Of a DNA stretch of 64,000 bases, positions 36,035-46,003 are shown in pieces (position 1 is the first letter of the stretch; each line of letters starts with the position of its first letter). A program made the position numbers and the translations under genes. The notes below the pieces were generated by a model. The model saw nothing but the letters and a program-made list of their open reading frames with translations, did not search any database and was not told where the DNA came from. The DNA lies in assembly GCF_014863585.1 (NCBI RefSeq), contig NZ_CP062253.1, positions 1,824,501 to 1,888,500 on the forward strand. The letters are read 5' to 3'. This stretch comes from Pseudomonas gozinkensis. Its GTDB lineage: Bacteria > Pseudomonadota > Gammaproteobacteria > Pseudomonadales > Pseudomonadaceae.

Positions 36035-37588
36035 TCAGCCCTTGCGAACCCGCAGGCAGCGCCACAACGCAGCCACCATCATCACACTGACCAGCGCCCA
36101 GCCCCACGCCTGCTGATTCTGCAATCCTTCACGGAACAGCTGCGGCGCAATGCCGGCGCCGATGATGAAGGTCAGCAGGGCGATCTCCCGCCGGGCCACG
36201 GGCACCGGGCGGCACAGGTAAACCAGCGCCGGCAGGATGAACGCCACGCTCGAAAAGCTGCGGTAGCGCGGATCGAACACCAGTTCCAGCATCATCACGG
36301 CGGCGGCGAAACCGGCTGCTGCAACCAGCCAGCCGGCCCGGCGCTCGAAAGCGTTGAACGCCCGTCCACGCCAGCCATTGCGGGCGCTCAAGGTCAGTGC
36401 GGCATGGGCCAGCACCAACAGATTCAGAGCCGTCAGCAACCCGACCCACAACCATTCGCTGGCAAATCGCGTGGTCACCCGCGCCAGATCACCCCAGGCA
36501 CCAATCGAGCAGGCGGCGAGGGCGCCGAGCAGCGGCAGGATCAGCGCCGAACGCGTCGTGTGAACCCGGCCGCCCAGCAGCAATGTGCCGAGGAAAATCA
36601 GCCCGCCGACAGCCAGCCACTGCGACCAGTACGGCACGTTCGACACCGGGCCGGCCAGCACGCCTTTGTCCTGACGATCCGCATCGAACAGTCCCCAGTA
36701 ACCGCCGACCGCGCCTTCGCTGCCGCGCTTCCACGGCTGGTCGAACGCTTCGATCAGGTTGTAACGCCAGCCTTCCTGTTCGGCGAGGGTGACGAAACCA
36801 CGAATGAACTTGGCCTCGTTGACCCGGCTCGGCAACGCGGTCTCACGCTGGCGACCTTCGCTCGGCCAGCCGGTTTCGCCGATCATCACGTCTTTTGGGG
36901 CGAACTTGTTGCCGAACACCTGGCGTACCTCGGCCACATGATGCAGCGCGGCGTCAATGTTCGACGGATCGTCTTCCCAGTACGGCAGCAAGTGAATGGT
37001 CAGGAAATCCACCGCCGGCGCGACTTCCGGGTGCTTGAGCCAGAATTCCCAGACATCCGCATAGGTGACTGGCTGCTTGATGTGGCTCTTGACCTTGTTG
37101 ATCAGCTTCACCAGCTGGGTGGCGGTCACTTCCTTGCGCAGCAGGGCTTCGTTGCCGACGATCACGGCGCTGACCACATCCGGGTTGGCATTGGCCGAAG
37201 CGATCAGCAGATCGACTTCTTTCTCGGTGTCCACCGGATTGCTGTTGACCCACGCGCCGATCATCAACTTCAAACCATGTTTGCGCGCCAGATCCGGCAG
37301 GGCTTCGAGGCCGGTCATCGAGTAGGTGCGAATGCATTCGAAGCGGGTGGCGAGCAGGGCGAGGTCGGCGTCCATGCGCTCCGGGCGCAGTTTGAACGGC
37401 ACGTCGAACGGCGACTGGTCTTTATCGAACGGGGTGTAGGAGGCGCATTGCAGCTTGTGGGTCGGGGTGGCGACGTCCGGCAGGATCACCGGTTTGCCGA
37501 GGCCGTACCAGAAGCCGCACAGGGCAAACAGCCCGAGCAGGCAGGCAAACAGATAAGGAAGAAAGGGGAAGCGGGAAGTCGCGGACAT
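36035..37588 (-). CDS. GH17-type beta-glucan enzyme (NdvC-like)
   Basis: The 517-residue protein has an N-terminal membrane helix (FLPYLFACLLGLFALCGFWY), a glycoside-hydrolase family 17 domain (about residues 45-320) and seven or more C-terminal membrane segments. The GH17 catalytic acids are visible in VGNEALLRKE and GETGWPSEGRQR. This architecture fits the NdvC-type enzyme that transfers beta-1,3/1,6 glucan in periplasmic cyclic or branched glucan synthesis. No NdvB gene is next to it. ATG at 37588 (MSATSRFPFLP) was chosen over an upstream frame extension. Confidence 0.85.
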   Translation of the reverse strand: MSATSRFPFLPYLFACLLGLFALCGFWYGLGKPVILPDVATPTHKLQCASYTPFDKDQSPFDVPFKLRPERMDADLALLATRFECIRTYSMTGLEALPDLARKHGLKLMIGAWVNSNPVDTEKEVDLLIASANANPDVVSAVIVGNEALLRKEVTATQLVKLINKVKSHIKQPVTYADVWEFWLKHPEVAPAVDFLTIHLLPYWEDDPSNIDAALHHVAEVRQVFGNKFAPKDVMIGETGWPSEGRQRETALPSRVNEAKFIRGFVTLAEQEGWRYNLIEAFDQPWKRGSEGAVGGYWGLFDADRQDKGVLAGPVSNVPYWSQWLAVGGLIFLGTLLLGGRVHTTRSALILPLLGALAACSIGAWGDLARVTTRFASEWLWVGLLTALNLLVLAHAALTLSARNGWRGRAFNAFERRAGWLVAAAGFAAAVMMLELVFDPRYRSFSSVAFILPALVYLCRPVPVARREIALLTFIIGAGIAPQLFREGLQNQQAWGWALVSVMMVAALWRCLRVRKG

Positions 37589-37930
37589 GGTCAGGCCGAG
37601 TGGCTGCAAAGCGACGCATGTTACCTGCATTTATAGAGGGGTAGGTGGGCCGCATGATTTTGACATGCAAAGTTCGGGCGGATTGTCTGGCGCCAAATAT
37701 CCGGAGGCAGTTAATGGCTTTCTGATGTCGTTTCTCGTTGCCTTGAGGTCGCTGACAGAGCAGGTCTTAACGAGCGTCAGGTTGATGATCGAACTCGTCA
37801 GTACCCTTATTGATAATCCGGCTGATGTACTAACGAGTTTGCGGTCAGGCGTGATGGGGGCGCTGTGCACCATAACAATACGTTGACGATGCCCGGCATC
37901 CGTCGGGCGCAGCATTTCGGGGAAGTAACG

Positions 37931-38782
37931 ATGAAGATGCGACGACTTTTAGGCGCAGGTGCCGCTCTGGTGCTTGCGATGGGCTCCACACTCGCCAGTG
38001 CTGAAACCAAGACCCTGAACATCGGTTACGTTGACGGCTGGTCCGACAGCGTCGCGACCACCCACGTGGCGGCCGAAGTGATCAAGCAGAAACTCGGCTA
38101 CGACGTGAAACTGCAGGCCGTCGCCACCGGCATCATGTGGCAGGGCGTTGCCACCGGCAAACTCGACGCCATGCTCTCGGCCTGGCTGCCGGTGACCCAC
38201 GGCGAATACTGGACCAAGAACAAGGATCAGGTCGTCGATTACGGCCCGAACTTCAAGGACGCGAAAATCGGTCTGATCGTGCCGGAGTACGTCAAGGCCA
38301 AGACCATCGAAGACCTGAAAACCGACGACTCCTTCAAGAAACGCATCGTCGGCATCGACGCCGGTTCAGGCGTGATGCTCAAGACCGATCAGGCGATCAA
38401 GGATTACGACCTGACCGGCTATCAACTCAAGGCCAGTTCCGGCGCCGGCATGATTGCCGAACTGACCCGTGCTGAGAAGAAAAACGAATCCATCGCTGTC
38501 ACCGGCTGGGTGCCGCACTGGATGTTCGCCAAGTGGAAACTGCGCTTCCTAGACGACCCGAAAGGCGTGTACGGCGCGGCTGAAACCGTGAACAGCATCG
38601 GCAGCAAGGAACTGGCGACCAAGGCGCCGGAAGTGGCCAAGTTCCTGAAGAACTTCCAGTGGGCTTCGAAAGACGAAATCGGCGAAGTCATGCTGGCGAT
38701 TCAGGATGGTGCAAAACCTGACGCAGCGGCCAAGGATTGGGTTGCCAAGCACCCGGAGCGTGTCGCCGACTGGACTAAATAA
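37931..38782 (+). CDS. Glycine betaine/choline ABC transporter periplasmic binding protein
   Basis: The 283-residue protein belongs to the OpuAC/ProX-type quaternary-amine binding family. It has a signal peptide (MRRLLGAGAALVLAMGSTLASA), mature start KTLNIGYVDGWSDSVATTHV, and conserved Trp residues in GIMWQGV and WLPVTHGEYW that form the cation-binding cage, plus VTGWVPHWMFAKWKLRFLDD. No permease or ATPase is adjacent, so it may work with a system elsewhere. The 342-base gap upstream (37589-37930) shows no recognisable gene; a small hairpin GCCCGGCATCCGTCGGGC lies 25-40 bases before the start and GGGGAAG precedes the ATG. Confidence 0.92.
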   Translation: MKMRRLLGAGAALVLAMGSTLASAETKTLNIGYVDGWSDSVATTHVAAEVIKQKLGYDVKLQAVATGIMWQGVATGKLDAMLSAWLPVTHGEYWTKNKDQVVDYGPNFKDAKIGLIVPEYVKAKTIEDLKTDDSFKKRIVGIDAGSGVMLKTDQAIKDYDLTGYQLKASSGAGMIAELTRAEKKNESIAVTGWVPHWMFAKWKLRFLDDPKGVYGAAETVNSIGSKELATKAPEVAKFLKNFQWASKDEIGEVMLAIQDGAKPDAAAKDWVAKHPERVADWTK

Positions 38783-38812
38783 CCCTAAATCACTTTTGTT
38801 CACCGCACACCC

Positions 38813-38902
38813 TGTGGGAGCGGACTTGCCCGCGATAGCGGTCTGTCAGTCGACTAATACATTGGCTGATACGACGCCATCGCTGGCAAGCCAGCTCCCA
38901 CA
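38813..38902. repeat. REP pair (mixed type)
   Basis: REP copies TGTGGGAGCGGACTTGCCCG (38813) and CCATCGCTGGCAAGCCAGCT (38878) are inverted and lie between the betaine-binding gene and the DUF485-actP pair. Confidence 0.87.
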
Positions 38903-39035
38903 GTTTTTTGTGTGTGCTCAAGAATGGCGAAAACGTCATGGCGTTCTACTACTAAGGTCGTCTGGAACCCGGCTCGCAGCCGCATACAGTGGATATGTTC
39001 CAAAAATAAAAATCTGTGCTGCGAGGATAAAAACA

Positions 39036-39347
39036 ATGAACGACAGCATTTACCTCTCGATTCAGAACAGCCCGCGCTTCAAGGAGCTGGTCAAGAAAAG
39101 AGAAAGGTTCGCCTGGATACTCTCGGCGATCATGCTCGGGCTCTATTCCGGCTTCATCCTTCTGATCGCGTACGGGCCGCAAGTGCTCGGGACGAAAATC
39201 AGCCCCGAATCATCCATCACCTGGGGTATCCCGATCGGTGTCGGACTGATTGTCTCGGCCTTCATCCTGACCGGCATTTACGTGCGCCGCGCCAATGGCG
39301 AGTTCGACGACCTGAACAACGCGATTCTCAAGGAGGCTCAGCAATGA
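39036..39347 (+). CDS. DUF485 small membrane protein, partner of ActP
   Basis: The 103-residue protein has two membrane helices ([21 protein letters not shown] and [21 protein letters not shown]) flanked by charged ends, which is the DUF485 (YjcH) pattern. It starts with ATG 39036 ([13 protein letters not shown]), and its stop overlaps the actP start by four bases. In enterobacteria the homologous yjcH sits between acs and actP. The role is probably assembly or function of the acetate permease, inferred from linkage. Confidence 0.9.
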   Translation: MNDSIYLSIQNSPRFKELVKKRERFAWILSAIMLGLYSGFILLIAYGPQVLGTKISPESSITWGIPIGVGLIVSAFILTGIYVRRANGEFDDLNNAILKEAQQ

Positions 39348-41002
39348 TCCGGCGTCTACTGGCTCTTTTGAGCATCGCAGCGTTCGCTCCAGCCGTCTGG
39401 GCCGCTGACGCCCTGACCGGCGAAGTCCACAAACAACCGCTCAACGTTTCCGCGATCGTCATGTTCGTGGCGTTCGTTGGCGCGACCCTGTGCATCACCT
39501 ACTGGGCGTCCAAGCGCAACAACTCGGCGGCCGACTACTACGCGGCGGGCGGCAAGATCACCGGTTTCCAGAACGGTCTGGCGATTGCCGGTGACTACAT
39601 GTCGGCGGCATCCTTCCTGGGGATTTCCGCGCTGGTGTTCACCTCCGGTTACGACGGCCTGATCTACTCGATCGGCTTCCTGGTGGGCTGGCCGATCATT
39701 CTGTTCCTGATCGCCGAGCGTCTGCGTAACCTGGGTAAATACACCTTTGCCGACGTGGCGTCCTACCGGCTCGGGCAAACCCAGATCCGCACCCTGTCTG
39801 CCTGCGGTTCGCTGGTGGTGGTGGCGTTCTACCTGATCGCGCAAATGGTCGGTGCCGGCAAGCTGATCCAGCTGCTGTTCGGTCTCGACTACCACGTTGC
39901 GGTGATTCTGGTCGGTATCCTGATGTGCCTCTACGTGCTCTTCGGCGGCATGCTGGCGACCACCTGGGTACAGATCATCAAGGCTGTACTGCTTCTGTCC
40001 GGTGCCTCGTTCATGGCGCTGATGGTGATGAAGCACGTCAATTTCGACTTCAACACCCTGTTCTCCGAAGCCATCAAGGTTCACGCCAAGGGCGAGGCGA
40101 TCATGAGCCCGGGCGGTCTGGTGAAAGATCCGATTTCGGCGTTCTCCCTCGGTCTGGCGCTGATGTTCGGTACCGCCGGCCTGCCGCACATCCTGATGCG
40201 CTTCTTCACTGTCAGCGACGCGAAAGAAGCTCGCAAGAGCGTGCTGTACGCGACCGGTTTCATTGGCTACTTCTACATCCTGACCTTCATCATCGGCTTC
40301 GGCGCGATCCTGCTGGTCAGCACCAATCCGGCCTTCAAAGATGCAGCGGGCGCTCTGCTCGGCGGCAACAACATGGCGGCGGTGCACCTGGCCAACGCCG
40401 TGGGCGGCAGCGTGTTCCTCGGCTTCATCTCGGCGGTGGCGTTCGCGACCATTCTGGCAGTAGTGGCCGGCCTGACCCTGGCGGGTGCTTCGGCGGTGTC
40501 TCACGACCTGTACGCCAGCGTGATCAAGAAAGGCAAAGCCAACGAGAAGGATGAGATCCGCGTTTCGAAGATCACCACTATCGCACTGGGCGTTCTGGCC
40601 ATCGGCCTGGGCATCCTGTTCGAAAGCCAGAACATTGCGTTCATGGTCGGTCTGGCGTTCTCCATCGCGGCGAGCTGCAACTTCCCGGTGCTGCTGCTTT
40701 CGATGTACTGGAAGAAGCTGACCACCCGTGGCGCGATGATTGGCGGCTGGCTGGGTCTGGTGAGTGCGGTGGGTCTGATGATTCTTGGCCCGACCATCTG
40801 GGTGCAGATTCTGCATCATGAGAAGGCGATCTTCCCTTACGAGTATCCTGCGTTGTTCTCGATGATCATTGCGTTTATCGGCATCTGGTTCTTCTCGGTT
40901 ACCGATAAGTCAGCGGCGGCAGAGAAAGAGCGTGCGGCATTCTTCCCGCAGTTTGTGCGTTCGCAGACGGGGTTGGGGGCTAGTGGGGCGGTTTCGCACT
41001 GA
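39344..41002 (+). CDS. actP: Cation/acetate symporter ActP
   Basis: ActP imports acetate and other short monocarboxylates with a cation. The 552-residue protein is a sodium:solute symporter-family member with about 13 membrane segments. Family motifs include [42 protein letters not shown] and [16 protein letters not shown]. The first 20 residues look like a cleavable signal or first span ([16 protein letters not shown]). It is translationally coupled to DUF485 and followed by a terminator. Confidence 0.94.
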   Translation: MIRRLLALLSIAAFAPAVWAADALTGEVHKQPLNVSAIVMFVAFVGATLCITYWASKRNNSAADYYAAGGKITGFQNGLAIAGDYMSAASFLGISALVFTSGYDGLIYSIGFLVGWPIILFLIAERLRNLGKYTFADVASYRLGQTQIRTLSACGSLVVVAFYLIAQMVGAGKLIQLLFGLDYHVAVILVGILMCLYVLFGGMLATTWVQIIKAVLLLSGASFMALMVMKHVNFDFNTLFSEAIKVHAKGEAIMSPGGLVKDPISAFSLGLALMFGTAGLPHILMRFFTVSDAKEARKSVLYATGFIGYFYILTFIIGFGAILLVSTNPAFKDAAGALLGGNNMAAVHLANAVGGSVFLGFISAVAFATILAVVAGLTLAGASAVSHDLYASVIKKGKANEKDEIRVSKITTIALGVLAIGLGILFESQNIAFMVGLAFSIAASCNFPVLLLSMYWKKLTTRGAMIGGWLGLVSAVGLMILGPTIWVQILHHEKAIFPYEYPALFSMIIAFIGIWFFSVTDKSAAAEKERAAFFPQFVRSQTGLGASGAVSH

Positions 41003-41030
41003 GGCTTTTTGTGTAGGTTGAGTTGGACGG

Positions 41031-41064
41031 AAACGCCCTGGTTGAGAGATTGGGGCGTTTTTTT
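41031..41064 (+). terminator. Terminator after actP
   Basis: The stem AAACGCCC / GGGCGTTT around a TGGTTGAGAGATTG loop is followed by a T run. It lies 28 bases after the actP stop. Confidence 0.8.
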
Positions 41065-41139
41065 GTGGGCTTTTTGATTGAGTACATATCCGTTGCTGCG
41101 GTAACGGCTTCTTATGGTTCCGCTCTTACAGCGGGTCAC

Positions 41140-41640
41140 TTTTGGCAAACGCCCCAAAAGTAACCAAAAAGTCTAGGCCCCGGCGTTCGGCACCTCGCTT
41201 TGGCTCGGTGTTCCTTCGTTCCGGGATCGATCCGGGGACATCGCCTACGGTTTGCTTCGCTGCACCTCCTCTCGATGTGTTTGGCTTCGCCAAACGGTCG
41301 CTGCGCTCCCACCCCGGATCAATCCCTCCACTCAGCCTGCCGATGGGGCCAAAAGATCAAAAGCTTTTCTCGAGCTAGCGCTCATCGTGGTGAGTGGCTC
41401 TTGATCTGGTTTTTGCTCTGGCTCTGGTTTTGGCTTTTTTGCCCCTTCGGCAGGCCGAGCGGAGGTGTCCATCAGGGGGTAGGCGCGGAGCGCCGTGCGG
41501 CGAAGCCGCATACATCGAGAGGAGGTGCAGCGAAGCAAACCGTAGGCGATGCCCCCTGATGGACACCGTAGCGAGGGAACACTGAGCCTAAGCGAAGTGC
41601 CGTACGCCGGGGCAAAAGCCTTTTGGTTCCTTTTTGGCGT
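41140..41640. repeat. Large intergenic inverted repeat beside gltA
   Basis: In the 823-base gap between actP and gltA, a degenerate left arm (about 41140-41300) is repeated in inverse orientation as a right arm (about 41480-41640). The core of both arms is an exact 40-base match (41239-41278 and 41512-41551). Another exact inverted pair, GTGTCCATCAGGGGG at 41465-41479 and CCCCCTGATGGACAC at 41552-41566, nests around the right core. Short open frames in both arms are mirror products of the repeat. No protein homology is recognisable, so it is called a dispersed intergenic repeat or MITE-like element. Confidence 0.75.
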
Positions 41641-41755
41641 TTGAAAAAGGGACTCGCTGTAAGAGCGAAACCGCCAGCGGCAGCACCCGAAGAAGCGGAT
41701 ATGTACGCAATCAACTAAGAACCTAGTCGGCCCGAAGGCCGCTGAGATACCCCAA

Positions 41756-41788
41756 ACAAAAACGGCCCCCATTCTCATGGAGGCCGTT
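41756..41788 (-). terminator. Terminator of gltA
   Basis: On the minus strand the stem AACGGCCTCCAT / ATGGGGGCCGTT (one G-U pair) with a GAGA loop is followed by a T run, 38 bases after the gltA stop. Confidence 0.88.
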
Positions 41789-41825
41789 CCCGGTACAACG
41801 CTAAGACGCTATCGCAAGAAAGCTC

Positions 41826-43115
41826 TTATTTGCGGTCTTCCAGCTTGGTGATATCCCGCGACTCATAACCCGTGTAAAGCTGGCGCGGACGGCCAATCTT
41901 GTACGGGCTGGAGAGCATTTCCTTCCAGTGCGAGATCCAGCCGACAGTACGTGCCAGGGCGAAGATCACGGTGAACATGCTGGTAGGAATGCCGATCGCC
42001 TTGAGGATGATCCCCGAGTAGAAGTCGACGTTCGGGTACAGCGAGCGCTCGATGAAGTACGGATCGGTCAGGGCGATCTCTTCCAGGCGCATGGCCAGTT
42101 CGAGTTGCGGATCGTTCTGGATGCCCAGTTCCTTCAACACTTCGTCGCAAGTCTGCTTCATTACAGTCGCGCGAGGGTCGCGGTTCTTGTAGACGCGGTG
42201 ACCGAAGCCCATCAACTTGAACGGATCGTTCTTGTCCTTGGCCTTGGCGATGAACTTGTCGATGTTCGAAACATCGCCGATTTCATCGAGCATGGTCAGC
42301 ACGGCTTCGTTCGCACCGCCGTGGGCAGGGCCCCACAGTGCGGCGATGCCGGCGGCGATACAGGCGAACGGGTTGGCACCCGAGGAGCCCGCCAGACGCA
42401 CGGTGGAGGTCGAAGCGTTCTGCTCGTGGTCGGCGTGGAGGATGAAGATCCGGTCCATGGCCTTGGCGAGTACCGGGCTGATCGGTTTGATCTCGCACGG
42501 GGTGTTGAACATCATGTGCAGGAAGTTTTCCGCGTACGACAGGTCGTTGCGCGGGTACATCATGGGTTGGCCCATGGAGTACTTGTAAACCATCGCGGCC
42601 AGGGTCGGCATCTTGGCAACCAGGCGGATCGCGGAGATTTCGCGATGCTGCGGGTTATTGATGTCGAGGGAGTCGTGGTAGAAGGCCGAGAGGGCGCCGA
42701 CTACGCCACACATGACGGCCATCGGGTGGGCGTCACGGCGGAAGCCGTTGAAGAAGGTTTTCAGCTGCTCGTGAACCATGGTGTGATTCTTCACGGTGCC
42801 GACGAACTGGGCCTTTTGCTCTGCAGTCGGCAGTTCGCCGTTCAGCAGCAGGTAGCAGGTTTCCAGGTAGTCCGACTTTTCAGCCAGCTGTTCGATCGGG
42901 TAGCCGCGGTGCAGCAGGATGCCGTTGTCGCCGTCGATATAGGTGATCTTCGATTCGCAGGAAGCGGTCGACATGAAACCGGGGTCGAAAGTGAAGCGGC
43001 CCGTGGCCGTCAGGCCCCGAACATCGATAACATCGGGACCAACGGTGCCGGTTAAAATGGGCAGCTCGACGGGGGCTGCGCCCTCGATGATCAACTGCGC
43101 TTTTTTGTCAGCCAT
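41826..43115 (-). CDS. gltA: Citrate synthase
   Basis: Citrate synthase condenses acetyl-CoA with oxaloacetate at the entry of the TCA cycle. The 429-residue type II (hexameric) enzyme shows the active-site histidines in [13 protein letters not shown] and [14 protein letters not shown] and the C-terminal Asp region [15 protein letters not shown]. The start ATG 43115 has a strong AGGAGG just upstream. It is divergent from sdhC with a 364-base gap that holds both promoters. A hairpin terminator follows it, so it is monocistronic. Confidence 0.97.
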   Translation of the reverse strand: MADKKAQLIIEGAAPVELPILTGTVGPDVIDVRGLTATGRFTFDPGFMSTASCESKITYIDGDNGILLHRGYPIEQLAEKSDYLETCYLLLNGELPTAEQKAQFVGTVKNHTMVHEQLKTFFNGFRRDAHPMAVMCGVVGALSAFYHDSLDINNPQHREISAIRLVAKMPTLAAMVYKYSMGQPMMYPRNDLSYAENFLHMMFNTPCEIKPISPVLAKAMDRIFILHADHEQNASTSTVRLAGSSGANPFACIAAGIAALWGPAHGGANEAVLTMLDEIGDVSNIDKFIAKAKDKNDPFKLMGFGHRVYKNRDPRATVMKQTCDEVLKELGIQNDPQLELAMRLEEIALTDPYFIERSLYPNVDFYSGIILKAIGIPTSMFTVIFALARTVGWISHWKEMLSSPYKIGRPRQLYTGYESRDITKLEDRK

Positions 43116-43173
43116 GTGGCCTCCTATTTATGCTTGAAATCATCAGACAGACCCCCCACGCAGGGCCCGCACC

Positions 43174-43201
43174 ACTATAGTGAGATAAATTCGAATGTCA
43201 A
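43174..43201 (-). promoter_or_regulatory. Sigma-70 promoter of gltA
   Basis: On the minus strand, -35 TTGACA (43196-43201) and -10 TATAGT (43174-43179) are separated by 16 bases and lie about 60 bases before the gltA ATG. Agreement with the consensus is very good. Confidence 0.8.
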
Positions 43202-43315
43202 TTTGCCTAAAGTCTTGCTCCAGAAGGCTTTAACCGTACTTTTTCCTCGAAATTGCCTGCCATTTACGCCTTTTATACGACTTGTGCAATCCGCTATTGG
43301 GGGTAGGCGATTGCG

Positions 43316-43344
43316 TTGTCATTAGTAGCCTAACTGTCTATACT
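43316..43344 (+). promoter_or_regulatory. Sigma-70 promoter of the sdh-suc cluster
   Basis: -35 TTGTCA (43316-43321) and -10 TATACT (43339-43344) with a 17-base spacer lie about 136 bases before the sdhC start, leaving a leader of roughly 130 bases. It is divergent from the gltA promoter 115 bases away. Confidence 0.7.
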
Positions 43345-43479
43345 CGGCGACCGACCGCCAAGGGCTTTTGGGCTTGCTTTCATTGGGGGTCGCATCCCTG
43401 GGTGGTGGTTACCTGACCAGTGCACTCCCCAACAACTTTGCCCTGATTGTTAGGGGCTCTTCAGTGTGAAAAAAAAGCC

Positions 43480-43854
43480 GTGAAAAGCCAACGACCTGTA
43501 AACCTAGACCTAAGGACCATCAAACTCCCCATCACCGGCGTTACGTCGTTTCTTCACCGTGTTTCCGGCATCATCCTCTTCCTGGGCCTTGGCATCATGC
43601 TTTATGCATTGGGCAAATCCCTGGGTTCCGAGGAAGGTTATGTCGAGGTGAAGGCATGCTTGACCAGCCCGCTGGCCAAGTTCGTAGCATGGGGCCTCCT
43701 GTCCGCTCTTCTGTATCACCTGGTTGCCGGTGTGCGCCACTTGATCATGGACATGGGCATCGGTGAGACGCTGGAAGGCGGCCGCCTGGGCTCGAAACTG
43801 ATCATCGCCGTTTCCGTGGTGCTGATCGTTCTGGCAGGAGTTTGGATATGGTAA
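43480..43854 (+). CDS. sdhC: Succinate dehydrogenase cytochrome b556 subunit
   Basis: SdhC anchors the SdhAB dimer and, with SdhD, binds heme b and quinone. The 124-residue protein has three membrane helices and the family motifs QRPVNLDLRTIKLPITGVTS, SFLHRVSGIILF and the heme-ligand region YHLVAGVRHLIMD. The start is GTG at 43480 (MKSQRPVNL); an upstream extension of the open frame is not homologous. It overlaps sdhD by seven bases and is the first gene of the cluster. Confidence 0.94.
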   Translation: MKSQRPVNLDLRTIKLPITGVTSFLHRVSGIILFLGLGIMLYALGKSLGSEEGYVEVKACLTSPLAKFVAWGLLSALLYHLVAGVRHLIMDMGIGETLEGGRLGSKLIIAVSVVLIVLAGVWIW

Positions 43855-44216
43855 CCAGCGTTACAAACCTTTCGCGTTCGGGCCTCTATGACTGGATGGC
43901 ACAACGTGTGTCTGCGGTCGTTCTCGCGGCTTATTTCATCTTCCTGATCGGCTACCTCGTCGCGAACCCGGGCATTGGCTACGACCAATGGCACGGCCTG
44001 TTCGCCCACAACGGAATGCGTATCTTCAGTCTGCTGGCACTGGTTGCCCTGGGCGCTCACGCCTGGGTCGGCATGTGGACCATCGCGACCGACTACCTGA
44101 CGCCAATGGCGCTGGGCAAGTCCGCGACTGCAGTACGTTTCCTTTTCCAGGCAGTATGCGGCGTCGCGATGTTCGCTTACTTCGTCTGGGGTGTGCAGAT
44201 TCTCTGGGGTATCTGA
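43848..44216 (+). CDS. sdhD: Succinate dehydrogenase membrane anchor subunit
   Basis: SdhD is the second hydrophobic anchor. The 122-residue protein has three spans (AVVLAAYFIFLIGYLVAN, IFSLLALVALGAHAWVGMWT, FLFQAVCGVAMFAYFVWG) and the quinone/heme loop with SGLYDWMAQRVSAV near the start. ATG at 43848 (MVTSVTNLSRSG) overlaps the sdhC end. It is followed by sdhA after three bases. Confidence 0.94.
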   Translation: MVTSVTNLSRSGLYDWMAQRVSAVVLAAYFIFLIGYLVANPGIGYDQWHGLFAHNGMRIFSLLALVALGAHAWVGMWTIATDYLTPMALGKSATAVRFLFQAVCGVAMFAYFVWGVQILWGI

Positions 44217-44219
44217 TTC

Positions 44220-45992
44220 ATGGCTAACATTCCAACGATTTCTTTCGACGCCATCATTATTGGTGGCGGCGGTGCCGGCATGCGCGCAGCGCTGCAACTG
44301 GCACAGGGCGGTCACAAGACTGCCGTGATCACCAAGGTTTTCCCGACCCGTTCGCACACTGTGTCCGCACAGGGCGGCATCACCTGCGCCATCGCTTCGG
44401 CCGACCCGAACGATGACTGGCGCTGGCACATGTACGATACCGTCAAGGGTTCCGATTACATCGGTGACCAGGACGCTATCGAATACATGTGTCAGGAAGG
44501 CCCGGCTGCCGTTTTCGAGCTGGACCACATGGGTCTGCCGTTCTCGCGTACCGAGCAAGGCCGTATCTACCAGCGTCCGTTCGGCGGTCAGTCGAAGGAT
44601 TACGGTAAAGGCGGGCAGGCTGCCCGTACCTGCGCCGCTTCCGACCGTACCGGTCACGCGCTGCTGCACACCCTTTATCAGGGCAACCTGAAAGCCGGTA
44701 CCACGTTCCTGAACGAGTACTACGCTGTCGACCTGGTGAAAAACCAGGAGGGCGAATTCGTCGGTGTGATCGCAATCTGCATCGAAACCGGCGAAACCAC
44801 CTACATCCGCGCCAAGGCCACCGTACTGGCTACCGGCGGTGCAGGTCGTATCTACGCGTCCACCACCAACGCCCTGATCAACACCGGTGACGGCGTCGGC
44901 ATGGCTCTGCGTGCTGGCGTGCCGGTACAAGACATCGAAATGTGGCAGTTCCACCCGACCGGCATCGCCGGCGCCGGTGTACTGGTTACCGAAGGTTGCC
45001 GTGGTGAAGGTGGTTACCTGATCAACAAGCACGGCGAGCGTTTCATGGAGCGTTATGCTCCGAACGCCAAAGACCTTGCCGGTCGTGACGTTGTTGCCCG
45101 TTCGATGGTTAAGGAAATCATCGCCGGCAACGGTTGCGGTCCGAATGGCGACCACGTAATGCTCAAACTCGACCACCTGGGCGAGGAAGTGCTGCACAGC
45201 CGTCTGCCAGGCATCTGCGAACTGTCGAAGACGTTCGCACACGTTGACCCGGTGGTTGCTCCGGTTCCGGTTGTTCCGACTTGCCACTACATGATGGGCG
45301 GCGTTGCCACCAACATTCACGGCCAGGCGATCACCCAGGACGCCGAGGGCGTGGATCAGATCATTCCTGGTCTGTTCGCGGTAGGTGAAGTGGCTTGCGT
45401 ATCGGTTCACGGTGCCAACCGTCTGGGCGGCAACTCGCTGCTCGACCTGGTGGTATTCGGCCGCGCTGCCGGCCTGCACCTGGAAAAGGCGCTGACCGAC
45501 GGCATCGAATACGACGACGCTACCGAAGCCGACATCGAAGCTGCCCTGGCACGTCTGAATGCCCTGAACAACCGTACCGACGGCGAAGACGTCGCTACCC
45601 TGCGTCGCGAGCTGCAAAGCTGCATGCAGAACTACTTCGGTGTATTCCGTACCGGCGAATACATGCAGAAAGGTATTGCCCAGCTGGCTGATCTGCGCAA
45701 GCGCATCGCGAATGTGAAGATCAACGACAAGTCGCAGGCGTTCAACACTGCACGTATCGAAGCGCTGGAACTGCAAAACCTGCTGGAAGTGGCTGAAGCT
45801 ACCGCCATCGCTGCCGAAGTACGTAAAGAGTCCCGCGGCGCTCACGCCCGTGAAGACTTTGAAGATCGTGACGACGAAAACTGGCTGTGCCACACCCTGT
45901 ACTTCCCGGGTGACAAGCGCGTCACCAAGCGTGCCGTGAACTTCTCGCCGAAGACTGTTCCGACTTTCGAACCTAAAGTCCGGACTTATTAA
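44220..45992 (+). CDS. sdhA: Succinate dehydrogenase flavoprotein subunit
   Basis: SdhA oxidises succinate to fumarate on covalently bound FAD. The 590-residue protein has the dinucleotide fold [19 protein letters not shown], the FAD-linking histidine in [12 protein letters not shown], and substrate-binding loops around [20 protein letters not shown] and [13 protein letters not shown] [13 protein letters not shown]; the dimer contact [19 protein letters not shown] is present. It lies three bases after sdhD and 11 bases before sdhB. Confidence 0.97.
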   Translation: MANIPTISFDAIIIGGGGAGMRAALQLAQGGHKTAVITKVFPTRSHTVSAQGGITCAIASADPNDDWRWHMYDTVKGSDYIGDQDAIEYMCQEGPAAVFELDHMGLPFSRTEQGRIYQRPFGGQSKDYGKGGQAARTCAASDRTGHALLHTLYQGNLKAGTTFLNEYYAVDLVKNQEGEFVGVIAICIETGETTYIRAKATVLATGGAGRIYASTTNALINTGDGVGMALRAGVPVQDIEMWQFHPTGIAGAGVLVTEGCRGEGGYLINKHGERFMERYAPNAKDLAGRDVVARSMVKEIIAGNGCGPNGDHVMLKLDHLGEEVLHSRLPGICELSKTFAHVDPVVAPVPVVPTCHYMMGGVATNIHGQAITQDAEGVDQIIPGLFAVGEVACVSVHGANRLGGNSLLDLVVFGRAAGLHLEKALTDGIEYDDATEADIEAALARLNALNNRTDGEDVATLRRELQSCMQNYFGVFRTGEYMQKGIAQLADLRKRIANVKINDKSQAFNTARIEALELQNLLEVAEATAIAAEVRKESRGAHAREDFEDRDDENWLCHTLYFPGDKRVTKRAVNFSPKTVPTFEPKVRTY

Positions 45993-46003
45993 GGGTGACC
46001 GCC

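Noticed and set aside
37587..37886. A 99-codon plus-strand frame in the gap before the betaine-binding gene
   Set aside because: No homology, no good ribosome site and overlap with the GH17 gene start; treated as non-coding.
41200..41580. Several short frames in both orientations between actP and gltA
   Set aside because: They are mirror images produced by the inverted repeat and show no protein similarity.
43716..45893. A 725-codon minus-strand open frame
   Set aside because: It lies fully opposite sdhC, sdhD and sdhA and shows no recognisable protein family.
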